A stretch of DNA of 64,000 nt from Ciona intestinalis (taxonomy: Eukaryota; Chordata; Ascidiacea; Phlebobranchia; Cionidae). The position numbers and the translations under genes are program-made. This document shows, one piece after another, positions 35,949 to 47,000 of this stretch. The notes under the pieces were generated by a model. It saw only the letters and a program-made list of their open reading frames with translations, had not been told where the DNA came from and made no database searches. The DNA lies in NCBI RefSeq assembly GCF_000224145.3, contig NC_020166.2, positions 7,898,050-7,962,049 of the forward strand. Reading direction: 5' to 3'. The stretch's first letter is position 1, and every line of letters begins with the position of its first letter.

Positions 35949-36719
35949 TCTTGAAATGCTGCTTAAAACTTGATTAATCATGAAGTTAACAATTGTGTAA
36001 TCGGACATAATTCTATTACACTGCAGCCTTGAATATCTTGAGTTTGTGCCAAAATAATTCAAGCAATATCAATGTGTTGTTCCACATAATTAATTATAAA
36101 GTATATTTATTCTTATAAGACTTTACATTATCACACTGGTGTTCACTTATGTGGCTTTCTATTCAAAATTCATCATCAGATATAGCCACAAAGGTGCTTA
36201 ACACTGAACTTTTGCATGATTGTTGCTATAGCATTGGTATTGTATTTCCCCTATTTTAATCCAAAGTCATTTAACTGGTTCATTACCATATACTGCGGTT
36301 TCCACTATACTTATGTATGATTTTTTGATCTACCCAAAGCATATAATTTGGTGGGTAATTTGAGTTCAAATATTTTACCATTTTGTTATTCACAATTATT
36401 GTAAGCACTTAAATATTTCAAGACCTACAGAATATAGAATGTATTCTTTACAATTTTAATTTGATTAGCGCTTACTGTATCAGCTAAAACACCACCTACC
36501 ACAACTTTGTGTTCATACGAATGTATCCATTAGTCTTGATGCAATTGTTTAATCACGAACTGCAAATGGAAAAAGTTTATTTACAGCCAAATGAGTAATA
36601 GTCGTGACTGTTTGTCGCTTCAAGCCTAGAGCGGAAACATGAACGCGAGTAAACAAAATCCAAGAACGGATTAACGCGTTGCTAGTATTGCAGACTGGTT
36701 TCCCGAACGCAGACTTTAA
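35949..36719 (+). other. Interval between twf and the fucosidase gene
   Basis: 771 bp holding the twinfilin 3' UTR and the fucosidase promoter. No repeat copy and no further ORF. A possible splice acceptor (gtattgcag at about 36692) lies 27 bp before the fucosidase ATG and could serve a 5'-UTR intron or spliced-leader addition. Confidence 0.6.
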
Positions 36720-37475
36720 ATGAATATCGCGGTACTTGTAGTTTTCGCTCTGTACGTAACAGTTTGTGTAAGTCAGTCATTTGTAAGAGATGAAGTTCCA
36801 ATCGGCGAAAAAACATCAAAGCACCGATTAGAACAAAATACACTTGCAAGTAAACCCATTTTTAAGAAGAAATACGAACCAACATGGGAATCTCTGGATA
36901 GCAGGCCGCTACCAGAATGGTATGATCAAGCAAAATTCGGTATCTTTATTCACTGGGGTGTGTTTTCTGTCCCAAGCTTCGTCAGCGAGTGGTTTTGGTG
37001 GTATTGGAAGGTAATAACATTAAATCATGGATTCGTTATACATTATATTAATCGTTTGAATTTAATTAAATTGGGCATGTAATACGTATATTATTAACAC
37101 CTATAAACATTTACGTATGTTTATCTACAGACTATTGTAGTATATGACGTATAGCCTAAACAAATAAAGACAGTACAACTTTAATTTAGGAGACACGCCA
37201 GAAAAATGTTGTGGATTTCATGGAGAAAAACTACCCCCCTCATTTTACTTATGCTGATTTTGCAAAGGACTTTACTGCAGAACTGTATGACCCTGATCAG
37301 TGGGCAGATCTATTTAAAGGTGAATTATGGTTTAATACTTTACAACAAAGCGGGTGTTACATTGCATTAAGCTACACCAAGATTACCTTATGTAAGCTTT
37401 GAGTCTTAAAAACTAAATATAAGTTCTAATCTTTGCCATTGTTTTGCAGAAATGTAAATAAAAATTGGTTGTGCT

Positions 37476-37530
<55 letters not shown>

Positions 37531-40071
37531 GTCACTTCAGAATCTGGTGCACAGTACGTTGTCCTAACCAGCAAGCACCATGAAGGTTACACCAACTGGC
37601 CTTCCAATGTTTCATGGAATTGGAACTCAATGGATGTTGGACCACATCGTGATTTAGTTGGAGAGCTGGCAAACTCTATAAGGAATCGAACATACCTGAA
37701 ATTTGGTCTCTACCACTCATTGTTTGAGTGGTTTAACCCATTGTACTTGGCGTAAGTGTAACATGCAATTTGTTTAAAAAGAAAACATGTTTTTGTTTAA
37801 AAAAAATTAAACTAAATTGGTTTAAAAAAAAATTGTTTAAAAAACAACCTAAAGGAATTTGTTTTTTAAAATACATATTTTTGTTTAAAGAAAATTTTAA
37901 GCATGTTTATTATGAGTCATGTAACTGTCTCTTTAAACTACATTATTACAGGGACAAAGCATCTAATTTCACAACTCGGCGTTACGCAACTGAAAAGTCC
38001 ATCCAGGAGCTGTATGAGTTGGTTAATACATATAAACCTGACATAGTGTGGTCAGATGGTGACCCAGGACCTGTTGAATATTGGAACTCAACAGGATTTT
38101 TAGCTTGGCTTTACAATGATAGTCCTGTGAAAGTAAATATAGACAATCTTTTCCATACTTTTTACTTATGGCTTGTTTAACAACTGCTGTTTTGGTGTTC
38201 AGTTTCTTTTTTTGTTTTTGAAAATAATATAATCCTAATTAATCGTTTTCTAAGAGATAAACAAAATATTACGTTATGTAAATTTTACTGATACATGGTA
38301 ACTTGTAAGCTGGCACGAGGTGTATGAAACAGAACACTTATGTTATAACGACTGTCGTTTTCCAGCCACGCGAGGATAAAGTAAGTTACATTCAACTTAT
38401 TTTTTCAATAGGATATGGTTGTGACCAATGATCGGTGGGGTGCGGGTTGTATGTGCAAACATGGTGGCTACTTCACATGCCAAGACAGGTACTTCTCCTA
38501 CTTTAAATGAATATAACTTATTTAACTTTGTGTGGTAAAGCTATGGCAGCCGTTATAACACAAGTGTTCTGTTCCCTACACCTTGCCTTGGTGTCGCAGA
38601 AATCTAGTTCCCATCAGCTACTGCGTATGTGCAGATATGGAACATTTTTATCAGAAATCTATAAATCTCTCGGCTTACGAGTTTCCACATTTGCAGCTTT
38701 GTGGCTGATAAATTTAAAAATTTTGTATGACTAACATTTAAAAAACCTTTTTAAAAAGTGACAGCACAACGCCAAACTTTAATACCACTTGCCACAGTGC
38801 TTTTAATACTAGTCATTATGTTATTAGATACAGCCCTGGTGTGTTGCAACATCATAAATGGGAAAATTGCATGACCATTGATCGTTATTCATGGGGTTAT
38901 AGAAGGAATGCAAACATACAAGACTTTCTTACAATAGAGGAGATTATTTCTGTAAGTTGTTTTGATTTTTTAATTTCTAGTATTGTACAATCTGTAAAAA
39001 CATCAATTTAATAAATGTAAAGGTTATAGTAGGGTAATATTATTGTAGGTTATATTATTTCTGTTGTTTTGATTTTTTAGTATTTTATATAAGAAGCTGT
39101 AGAAACATCAATTTGATAAATTTAATGTTTTCATAAAATCGGTTAAATATGCTCTGACTAAAAAGTTTGGGCATCATGTATGGTATTTAATAGTAATACT
39201 AAACGAGTACCCTAAATTTTGAAATTTAGTTCCCACATAGTTTATAAACATTATGATTTTATCAGGAATTAAAAAAAATTAGAGACAGATCAGTTGTTAA
39301 TTTTTTTGGCTAGTTTTTCAGTGGTTAATATTTTGTTAAAATGACTAATTAATGTTTCTGTAGCCATTTGCTTTAAAATTTTATTTTTCTTAAAAAGTTT
39401 AGAAATTCCAGATACAGATCATTTGTTAAGACTTTAGACCAATGTTTTAATTGATAATAATTCTTCAGTTGTTAATAAAACTGTTGTTTTTATTTTTTTA
39501 TATCATTGGATGTTAATGTGACTATGTATGTAACTTCTTTACACAATTGTTTCGTTTCATACACCTCGTGCCAGCTTACGAGTTACCAAGTATGTTACTT
39601 TATGGGTGTTGTATTAATTAATGGTTAATATTCCTGTAGACATTTGCTTCTACCATCAGTTGTGGTGGGAACATGTTAATGAATGTAGGGCCAACCAAAG
39701 ATGGTATGATTGCTCCAGTGTTTCAAGATAGACTGAGGGAGTTTGGAAGTTGGCTTAAAGTGAATGGTGAAGCTGTTTATTCAAGCAAACCTTGGAGGTC
39801 ACAGAATGATTCTGTTACCCCAAACATCTGGTACACTGAAAAACCTGGGACTGTTTACACCTTCGTGCTTTCTTGGCCAAAATCTAATTGGATTGAGCTT
39901 GGCGAACCTGTTCCTGGAAATTCTACCAATGAAATAAGTTTGCTTGGCCATAAAGGGTTACTAGAATGGTATATTAGAAATTCTTTACTTCATATTCGAA
40001 TGCCAAATTTAAATACCTCAGATTTGCCATGTAAGTGGGCATGGGTGTTAAGGCTTAGCGGGTTTGTTTGA
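36720..40071 (+). CDS. fuca: Alpha-L-fucosidase (GH29), secreted or lysosomal
   Basis: Hydrolyses terminal alpha-L-fucose from glycoproteins and glycolipids, normally in lysosomes or outside the cell. Exons: 36720-37010, 37190-37319, 37541-37751, 37952-38132, 38412-38488, 38828-38951, 39640-40071. Phases agree and give 481 residues (human FUCA1 466). The N-terminus is a signal peptide ([18 protein letters not shown]). Family motifs in order are [60 protein letters not shown] and [11 protein letters not shown]. The Asp of WSDG, near residue 246, is the GH29 nucleophile position. Then [21 protein letters not shown] and [15 protein letters not shown]. The C-terminal beta domain ends in AWVLRL. 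A possible donor at 40031 would remove this end, so read-through to the stop is preferred. A candidate polyA signal AATAAA lies at 40459. Confidence 0.95.
37482..37526. repeat. TA microsatellite abutting a fucosidase exon
   Basis: About 22 TA units end 14 bp before the exon at 37541. Only TTTGTGTCACTTCAG separates it from the coding sequence, so repeat length may influence acceptor strength. Confidence 0.9.
38290..38396 (+). mobile_element. SINE tail, left of fucosidase exon 5
   Basis: Sense-oriented tail (GTAAGCTGGCACGAGGTGTA to GCGAGGATAAAGTAAGTTAC) ending about 15 bp before the acceptor at 38411. Confidence 0.75.
38503..38585 (-). mobile_element. SINE tail, right of fucosidase exon 5
   Basis: Antisense tail (AATATAACTTATTTAACTTT, GTTATAACACAAGTGTTCTG) starting about 15 bp after the donor of the 77-bp exon. 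Confidence 0.65.
39520..39605 (-). mobile_element. SINE tail fragment before last fucosidase exon
   Basis: Antisense tail (TTTCATACACCTCGTGCCAG, CTTACGAGTTACCAAG), about 35 bp before the exon at 39640. Confidence 0.65.
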
Positions 40072-42490
40072 TTGGAGTTGTTGTTAACTTTAACTTGTAG
40101 AATAAGTTAACCTGAGTTTTTATATACTCAAGTATGCACAATTTATATATGTTAAAAAGTTATGTTCTGTAACAAATCCAGTTTGCAATATATGTTGAAC
40201 TCTTGAGTATTTTCTAGAAACAACTTAATAAGAATTAGTCTTATTTTTTTTAAAGTAGCCTACTATATAATAGATTATGTTTACTTTCATTGTGTTTGCA
40301 AAAGTTCAGTTTCTTTATACATATACATCATCTATATATTATATAACATCTTCCATCGTACAATATTTCTCAAAAATTTGAGCCAAGAAGTTTAAATATT
40401 ACATGCTTGTGCAACAGTCAATCTCTTTGCCGTTAAATACACATTTACGTTTGAAATGAATAAATGGTATTTTTAACATAAGGTGGGGAGACAACGACAA
40501 TCGGTATTACACTTTTTTGTTTCAAAAACTTTGTGTCCGCTTACGGGTGACCGCGTATGTAACTTTGTTTTGAATTCACGCAGTTCAACCCACGTTACAA
40601 TCGCTATTTGTACGCATCTTATTCGCCAATCATGTTATAATAAAACGTGTTCATTCATTACAGCTCTGCTCTCTCGTGTTTATCAAACTATATAGGCAAT
40701 TCAGTTATTTGCATTTAGGTTTGCAGCCGTCGGTAGACGCTTCGGTATATAATGTCATGTGAAAGTAAATTGAAGTCGGTGAGTGGATTTGGTCGCTACC
40801 AAAAGCTACTCACTCTGTATTAATGATTAGCAGTATTCCAAACGGTTATCTTATTATCTGTTGTGTTTGTTGGAATTACATCGTCTCACCGTTGTTCCAA
40901 GCATTGAATGTGAATTTATTTTGTATTTTATAGGTGTATTTTTGGGTGGGACATATACCTTCCTCCCATACCTCATAATGCTTATACTCTCTGTTTACAT
41001 TCCGCCTTGTTTATATTATGGTTGCCTGAGATTTGCTACAGACCTCTCATCTGCCTGAAAGTTGTTCCGACATGTCAAGGTAAATATGCGAAAGTTCGCT
41101 GTTACATTGATAACATACGATTTAATATAGTGCATCCCAGGATTTATTAGTTTGCATATAATCATAGCTCGTACTTTTGCTTACCAGTTACCAAGTATAG
41201 TAGGGTAGGGGGTAAGATGGGACACCTTTTAATTCATTTTTCTTGCCCCCTTTTCGTAAACAAAGAACATTCAAGGAATAAATAAACCGTTTTCTCACGA
41301 CTCGGAGCATTTATTAGATTCAACCGAGGTATAGTTTTATTATCAGGCTGAATATTATTGGACCTCAGACTACTTCGTTATCCCAATTGCTGCAACTACA
41401 AATCGCATAAACATATTTTTCGATTCTGTATACAGAGAAGGGTGGAGTAAGATGGGATACTTATACACATTTTGTTAAGTGGTAAATTCGCTTGCGTGTC
41501 GGAAGGATCGAGGAGTCCGTTAAAAAGCAAAAGTAAAAGTGCCGACTTCTTCATCTAAAATAAAAATCAAAATTGTTAAAATTTTACGACCAGTCTTATA
41601 TTGCAATAATTAGCGGACACAAGTGTCTGAAGCAGAACACCCGTATAATAGCCATTTTCCTACCACGCGAGAAAGCAAAACTTTCTCATTACACTGCGGC
41701 ACACTGTTAATTTAGAGGTACCGGTTAAAACTATAATTTTGTTAAAGTTTAAGGTACCGGTACATTTAGCGCGTGAGTTTAGCTTTAGCACTTTCGACCA
41801 CACATTATAATAAAGGAGGTTAATTATTAATGCTAATTATTTTAATACGTGCTCACTCATCAAAAGTTTGCTCTCTTGTCGAGACGTTAATTGTGATGTA
41901 GGCAAAGTTGTAAGACTGGTGGGACCAGTAAAAAGATCGTAAATGGTCGCTAAAGTTTCTGCTCTGTTTACTATATACTAGAATAAGTTTGGTGTATACC
42001 CATGAATGTAGACAAAACAAACAAAAATGTGTCATGTCTGTGTGGACTAAAAACTGCTTAAAATGAGCATGAGGTATATCAAACTTTAATTGTTTAAAAT
42101 ATTTCATCTTATCAAATTTTAGACAGAACCTATTGACCATTTATGGAAGTAAAGTATGTGTCAGTCAGTGTGTATCAGTTTGTGCTTGTTTAAAATAAAA
42201 AAATAAAGGTTTAATATTTTTAAAAAATATAATTCATTTGACATAGTACAAAACTTTTATGGTTTTCATAGAGTCTATGGTATGCCCAATGCTTTAGCCT
42301 ATAGTCAAAGTGTGCGCAATACGTTTATAAATGATTTATAATATTTTAAATGCTGTATGTTTAATTAATGTTGTTTGGTTGTTTTATTAAGCATGTCAGT
42401 GATAAATCTATGTTTAACATTTAAATTTTGTCACCCCAGCTTGTTTAGACATTTTTGTAAATTAATTTTTTTTTAAATTAATGCTTTATT
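40072..42490. other. Intergenic region after fucosidase
   Basis: The 2.4-kb interval contains the fucosidase 3' UTR, a truncated MITE (41196-41310), a MITE-like start near 41440 and a decayed SINE tail (about 41605-41690). A short ATG frame with donor at 40752-40778 was considered, but I cannot connect it to anything downstream. Confidence 0.65.
41196..41310. mobile_element. Truncated MITE, GGGTGGGG family
   Basis: Left end ATAGTAGGGTAGGGGGTAAG and half of the interior only. Confidence 0.7.
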
Positions 42491-42826
42491 ATGGACAACA
42501 AGAATATGCCGCACCAAGTAAGGTTTAAAAGTTACATTGAATTAAACAAAACCCCAAATAAAAGCCTACATCCTGTGAATCGGCTCGCTCAAATTATGCA
42601 TGCGAAAAATTCCAAGCCTCCAGTTTACAAAGTCGCTGAAGGAAATGACAATGATGTTATAAAAGGAAAAGAGAGTGAAGGGAAACTCATCTATATGGAA
42701 TGTTCGGCTATGGATAAAACTGTTGTGGGATTTGGTAGAACAAAGAAAGATGCACGTTGCCGAGCAGCGGAAAACATGCTTGAAAAGCTGGAGTTTTACA
42801 AAACGAATAAAATAAATGAACCTTAA
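42491..42826 (+). CDS. Small stand-alone Staufen-like dsRNA-binding protein
   Basis: Intronless frame of 111 residues. Residues about 32-103 form one double-stranded RNA-binding domain. It opens HPVNRLAQIMHAKNSKPPVY, which closely follows the start of the RNA-binding dsRBD of Staufen (remembered as PISRLAQIQQAKKEKEPEY). It closes TKKDARCRAAENMLEKLEFY, against the Staufen KKVAKRNAAENMLEILGF. The loop after the first beta strand is several residues longer than in Staufen (EGNDNDVIKGKESEGK). No other domain is present, whereas Staufen has four or five dsRBDs plus a tubulin-binding region, so this is not a complete Staufen. The ATG is preceded by a T/A-rich stretch without a convincing acceptor next to it, so a single-exon gene is likely. 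A candidate polyA signal AATAAA is at 43094. Binding to structured RNA is inferred from the fold. Confidence 0.8.
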   Translation: MDNKNMPHQVRFKSYIELNKTPNKSLHPVNRLAQIMHAKNSKPPVYKVAEGNDNDVIKGKESEGKLIYMECSAMDKTVVGFGRTKKDARCRAAENMLEKLEFYKTNKINEP

Positions 42827-44063
42827 AAATCAAACCTTTAATCGAGTAGGTTGTCATCAAGTTTACCAGTTGTAAGTGGTACTAAGGGAGATTATGTAAG
42901 TTAAAGTTAACTATGCCTATGCGAAGTCAACCTAATTTGGTTGTGAGAAATCGTACCCATTTACGAATTATTTTGCGTTGCGTATCATTCAATAGTTTAC
43001 CTTCCTAATTTAGGAAAATTTTGTAGATTCGGATGAAAAAGCTCATTTTGCAACTAAACTCATTTTTTTCAAACTGGTGTTGGGCATTTTTAAAATAAAC
43101 ACATTTGTGTTTATTTTATGCAAATTTTTGCGATATTATTTGATAGTTATTTGTTAACAAAATGGTTGTGCTATGTTTTTAATTCAAATTGTGTCTTATT
43201 TGTAAGGAATATCTTCCTTTACTTTTACCGTGAACTGATTATGAAAATATGCGTTTTGTTGTGCAATATGTTAAAAGGTGTTTTATGCTAAATCTGTTGT
43301 GTCTAACATACCCTATATGTTTAAACTTTTTAATGTAGCCTATTCAATGTCCAAAGTACTCAGTTTTAAAAATGTAATTTACGAATTATGATTTTCTTTC
43401 ATTTGATCATTATTTTTAACTAACTTAACTACCATTTAGATCCATTGCTTTAAGTTTTACAACCATGTTAAACGTTACAAAATATAAATGCATTGGTTGA
43501 CCATTGATAGATATAACATGGATACTTGTTCATTGGACATAATTTGAGCCTACTCTCTATGGATTAATTCAGATACAACAATATCAGGATAGGTAATTCA
43601 TTAAAACTTATAAATATTTAATTTACCTTCGCCATGGCACAGTGGTTAGTTTAACATACATATAACCTAAAGAGTATGGTTCAAGGCTTATTGCTGTTAC
43701 CATTGTGGGAGTATGTGTCCTTGAACAAGATACTTTACAGCAATTTCTCCAACCCAGTGACCTATTATGCATTGTAAAATGTCTGGCATATATTTCAAAA
43801 AATAAATAATCAGTAATTATCCTCAAAGCTGTGTTTGAAACACCCTTGTTATAACCACAGTGGTTGCCCTGCCACGGAAGGATAAAACAAGTAAAATTTA
43901 TATAGGCCTATTATATCATATGTATATATATATTATATATATATGTCTTATGTGTGCCTTTACAGTTTTATGCACAATAAATAAATGTCATATTATGATA
44001 TGTTAATCAGTATTAGCAATTGCATTCTTGTTTTAATAATTTCACTTTTTTATTTTAGTTAAC
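42827..44063 (+). other. Interval between the dsRBD gene and gpr161
   Basis: 1.2 kb containing the 3' UTR of the dsRBD gene, a complete SINE, a TA-rich stretch at about 43919-43942 and the presumed gpr161 promoter. Confidence 0.7.
43625..43895 (+). mobile_element. Complete tRNA-headed SINE
   Basis: Head TTCGCCATGGCACAGTGGTT, B-box-like ATGGTTCAAGGCTTATTGCT, middle GTGTGTCCTTGAACAAG-like block and tail CTGCCACGGAAGGATAAAAC are all present in order. Flanking duplications are not obvious. Confidence 0.8.
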
Positions 44064-47000
44064 ATGGTTCAACTCTGGATTGTTTTCCGTACTTTGATTC
44101 TTGCACTGATCAACGTGTTGGCATTGGTGGGAAATTTTTTAGTTTGTTTTACTTTATACAGGTAAAGTCTTAGGACAACAAATGTTAAAGTACTTGTCAG
44201 ATTCAATTTACTTTCAAACCAAGGGTAAAAAGATACCTAAATTGTCGATTTACAGCATAGCACACGTAGCTGGTATAGTACAGGTTATAATCAATAGGGT
44301 AAGAGTCCTCTATTTTTTTGTAAAAAAAGCATGGAACTTTTTCTCAGAAAATAATGTATCAAAAAGGAGAGTTGCACCTTTGTTTGTGAATTAGGGTTTT
44401 GGGTTAGTGACCATTCACGCACCCCCTTAAAAAGCTTTTCCGGGAAATTGAAGCCTTATTTATTTTTATAGATTGAAACCCCTTTGTTTTTTCAAGCAGC
44501 GCCACTTAATTGACTGTCATACGTATAATAAATAAACTAATTTTCTCATAGACGTCAGTTTTTGCTCACACCAAGCAACAAATTGGTCTTCAGTTTAACA
44601 TGTTCAAACTTGGCCTTTTCTACTTTTGTTCTTCCATTTGCTGTGGCAAGCAGCTTCCTACAAAAATGGCCGCTTGGAAGTTTATGGTGCTCTGTTGCAG
44701 GATATTTTTCTTTGACAATTTTCAGCTCCAGCATGTTTACACTTTCGGCAATCTCATATGATAGGTACGAGTTTGTTTTTACTATTTAAATATAGTATAG
44801 GAACACATATTTTTTTATTAAATAAATATATATATATGGGAAAAATAATGAGCTTGGTATAAGTATAACTACCGTAGATCACTATCACTGTATATGAGAT
44901 TAGGAGAACTACTATACAGGAAACTTTAATGTAAGAAATACAACATACACGGGTGTTCTGTTTCATAGCGTACGAGTTACCATGTGAGTTATTTTTTATG
45001 TATGGCTGATAATTTGGATTACCCATTAGTGACCACTGGGTTGGAGCAATTGCCGTTAAAGTGTCTTGCCCAAAGACACATTCGCCTAAAATGGTAGCAA
45101 TGACGAGCTTTGAACCCAATACCTCTGGGTTAGCGGCAGCAACAACCACTTTGCCATGGTTTATTCAGCACGTTCTGTTATCCCCAGATACTGCGCCATA
45201 GTTCACCCCTTAAAATATCCTTCCCGAATCACAAGTTACCGTGCTACATTCATTATCATATTATGCTGGCTTGTATCTGGATCATGTTCACTACCCCCAC
45301 TATTCGGTACCTGGTCATCTTATGAGTTTACAATCGCAAAACTCAGTTGTTTGCCAGCATGGAGCAGCAACCATGGCTTCAGCATGTTCTGGGTAACAAA
45401 ATTACATTATTTTCTTGATTTTAAATTTTGTGGCATTTTTTAAGATTTTAACAGCTTTAGGTCACATTAAATTCACTTTAACATTATCAATTATCATTCT
45501 AGTGTAATCTGTATTAGTAAGTTTTGTTAGACTTGTACATATTTACACACTGTTACGTTNNNNNNNNNNNNNNNNNNNNNNNNNNNNNNNNNNNNNNNNN
45601 NNNNNNNNNNNNNNNNNNNNNNNNNNNNNNNNNNNNNNNNNNNNNNNNNNNNNNNNNNNNNNNNNNNNNNNNNNNNNNNNNNNNTTTGACAACTATAGTA
45701 ACTGGTACACTGTATTTCTGATAAAAAGACTTACATAATTTTTGTATTTTCACTTCATAAAGTAGTTTTATCTCCAAAACATTATTAAATTCTCAACTAA
45801 AGTAAACCAGATAATAACATTTTAGAAATAAAGTTTTTTAATTGTCTTTTAAATTAAAACTATTTTCAGTTGATTTTATGCTGTCTCCTGCCTTACTGCG
45901 TGATGATTGGTTGCTATTGCCGCATATTTTATGTGGCACAGAAGAAAGCAAGTGGAATAGGGATCAGTCAACAAATTATAGATTCCCAGTAAGTACTTTA
46001 TATGTGTTATAATTATTAATTATTCATCATTCACATGTCTTATGTTACCGACAAGGTGTCACATAAGTTGAAGTTTAAAAAAAATTATGAATTACATTTT
46101 TATTTTGTATAGACACTTAACATCACAAGGTAAAAAATACTAAAAACTCAACACATATTCGAGTTATTTGTTTTACTTTTGACTATGATATTGCATCTTT
46201 AAAAATGGGCATGCAGAAAATTGCCATGGTAGGTTTAACTTTCACAGCAATTATATTGCTACAGGTGTACATGGTGAATTTCAATAACTATTACTACTCC
46301 TTATACACCAATACAAATTTCTCGGATTTAGTATTTTTTCTTAAATTTCAAATTTCTCATTAGAATCAATATACTTGAATGTGATGATGAAACCCATGTT
46401 AAGCCTGGCATTACTTCATCGGACGTTCATAAGATACCTCCCCATGTGCCAGGTATCAACTGCATTATTCATTGCATTTTGTATCATGTATTTATTTTAC
46501 TTTCATTAGTGTAGATTCTGTTTTTATTAAGTGAACAATGATCAAATTATTGAGAATAACTGCTAAAAATAATAAACATTGTTGAAAAACTTGAATACAG
46601 TATTTTATTCGCCAGTTTTACTCAAGTAGTTTTTACTCCTAGGGTGTTTTTAAAGAATGTTGTTTTGCTGCTTATCTTCACTGTTTGGATTAATTTGCTC
46701 TTATTTCTTGTGTTAACAATTTTGTGATGTAAATATTATTAGAAAACTTAGTGTCTTAGGCAAGACACAAAACAACAATTGTTCTAACCTGGTGCTTACT
46801 AATGGGTTGTCTAAATTGTCAGTCAGTTTCTGGCCGTGTGAGGATAAAGCAAGCTACATTCATTTTTTTTTCTCAAAGTTACATACTTAGTAACTCGTAA
46901 GCTGACATGTGTTGTATAAAACAGAACACCTGTGTTATACAACTGTCATTTTTCTGCCACGCCAGGATAAACCAAGTTACATCCATTCATGATGTATGGG

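Noticed and set aside
40031-40036. GTAAGT-like donor near the end of the fucosidase gene
   Set aside because: Reading through gives the family-typical AWVLRL ending and a stop soon after. No continuing exon was found.
40752-40778. Short ATG frame followed by a GTGAGT donor, possibly a first exon for the dsRBD gene
   Set aside because: No acceptor near 42420-42490 connects to the dsRBD frame without a stop.
41853-42140. 95-residue antisense open frame
   Set aside because: Composition is what AT-rich DNA gives by chance, with no motif and no flanking gene signals.
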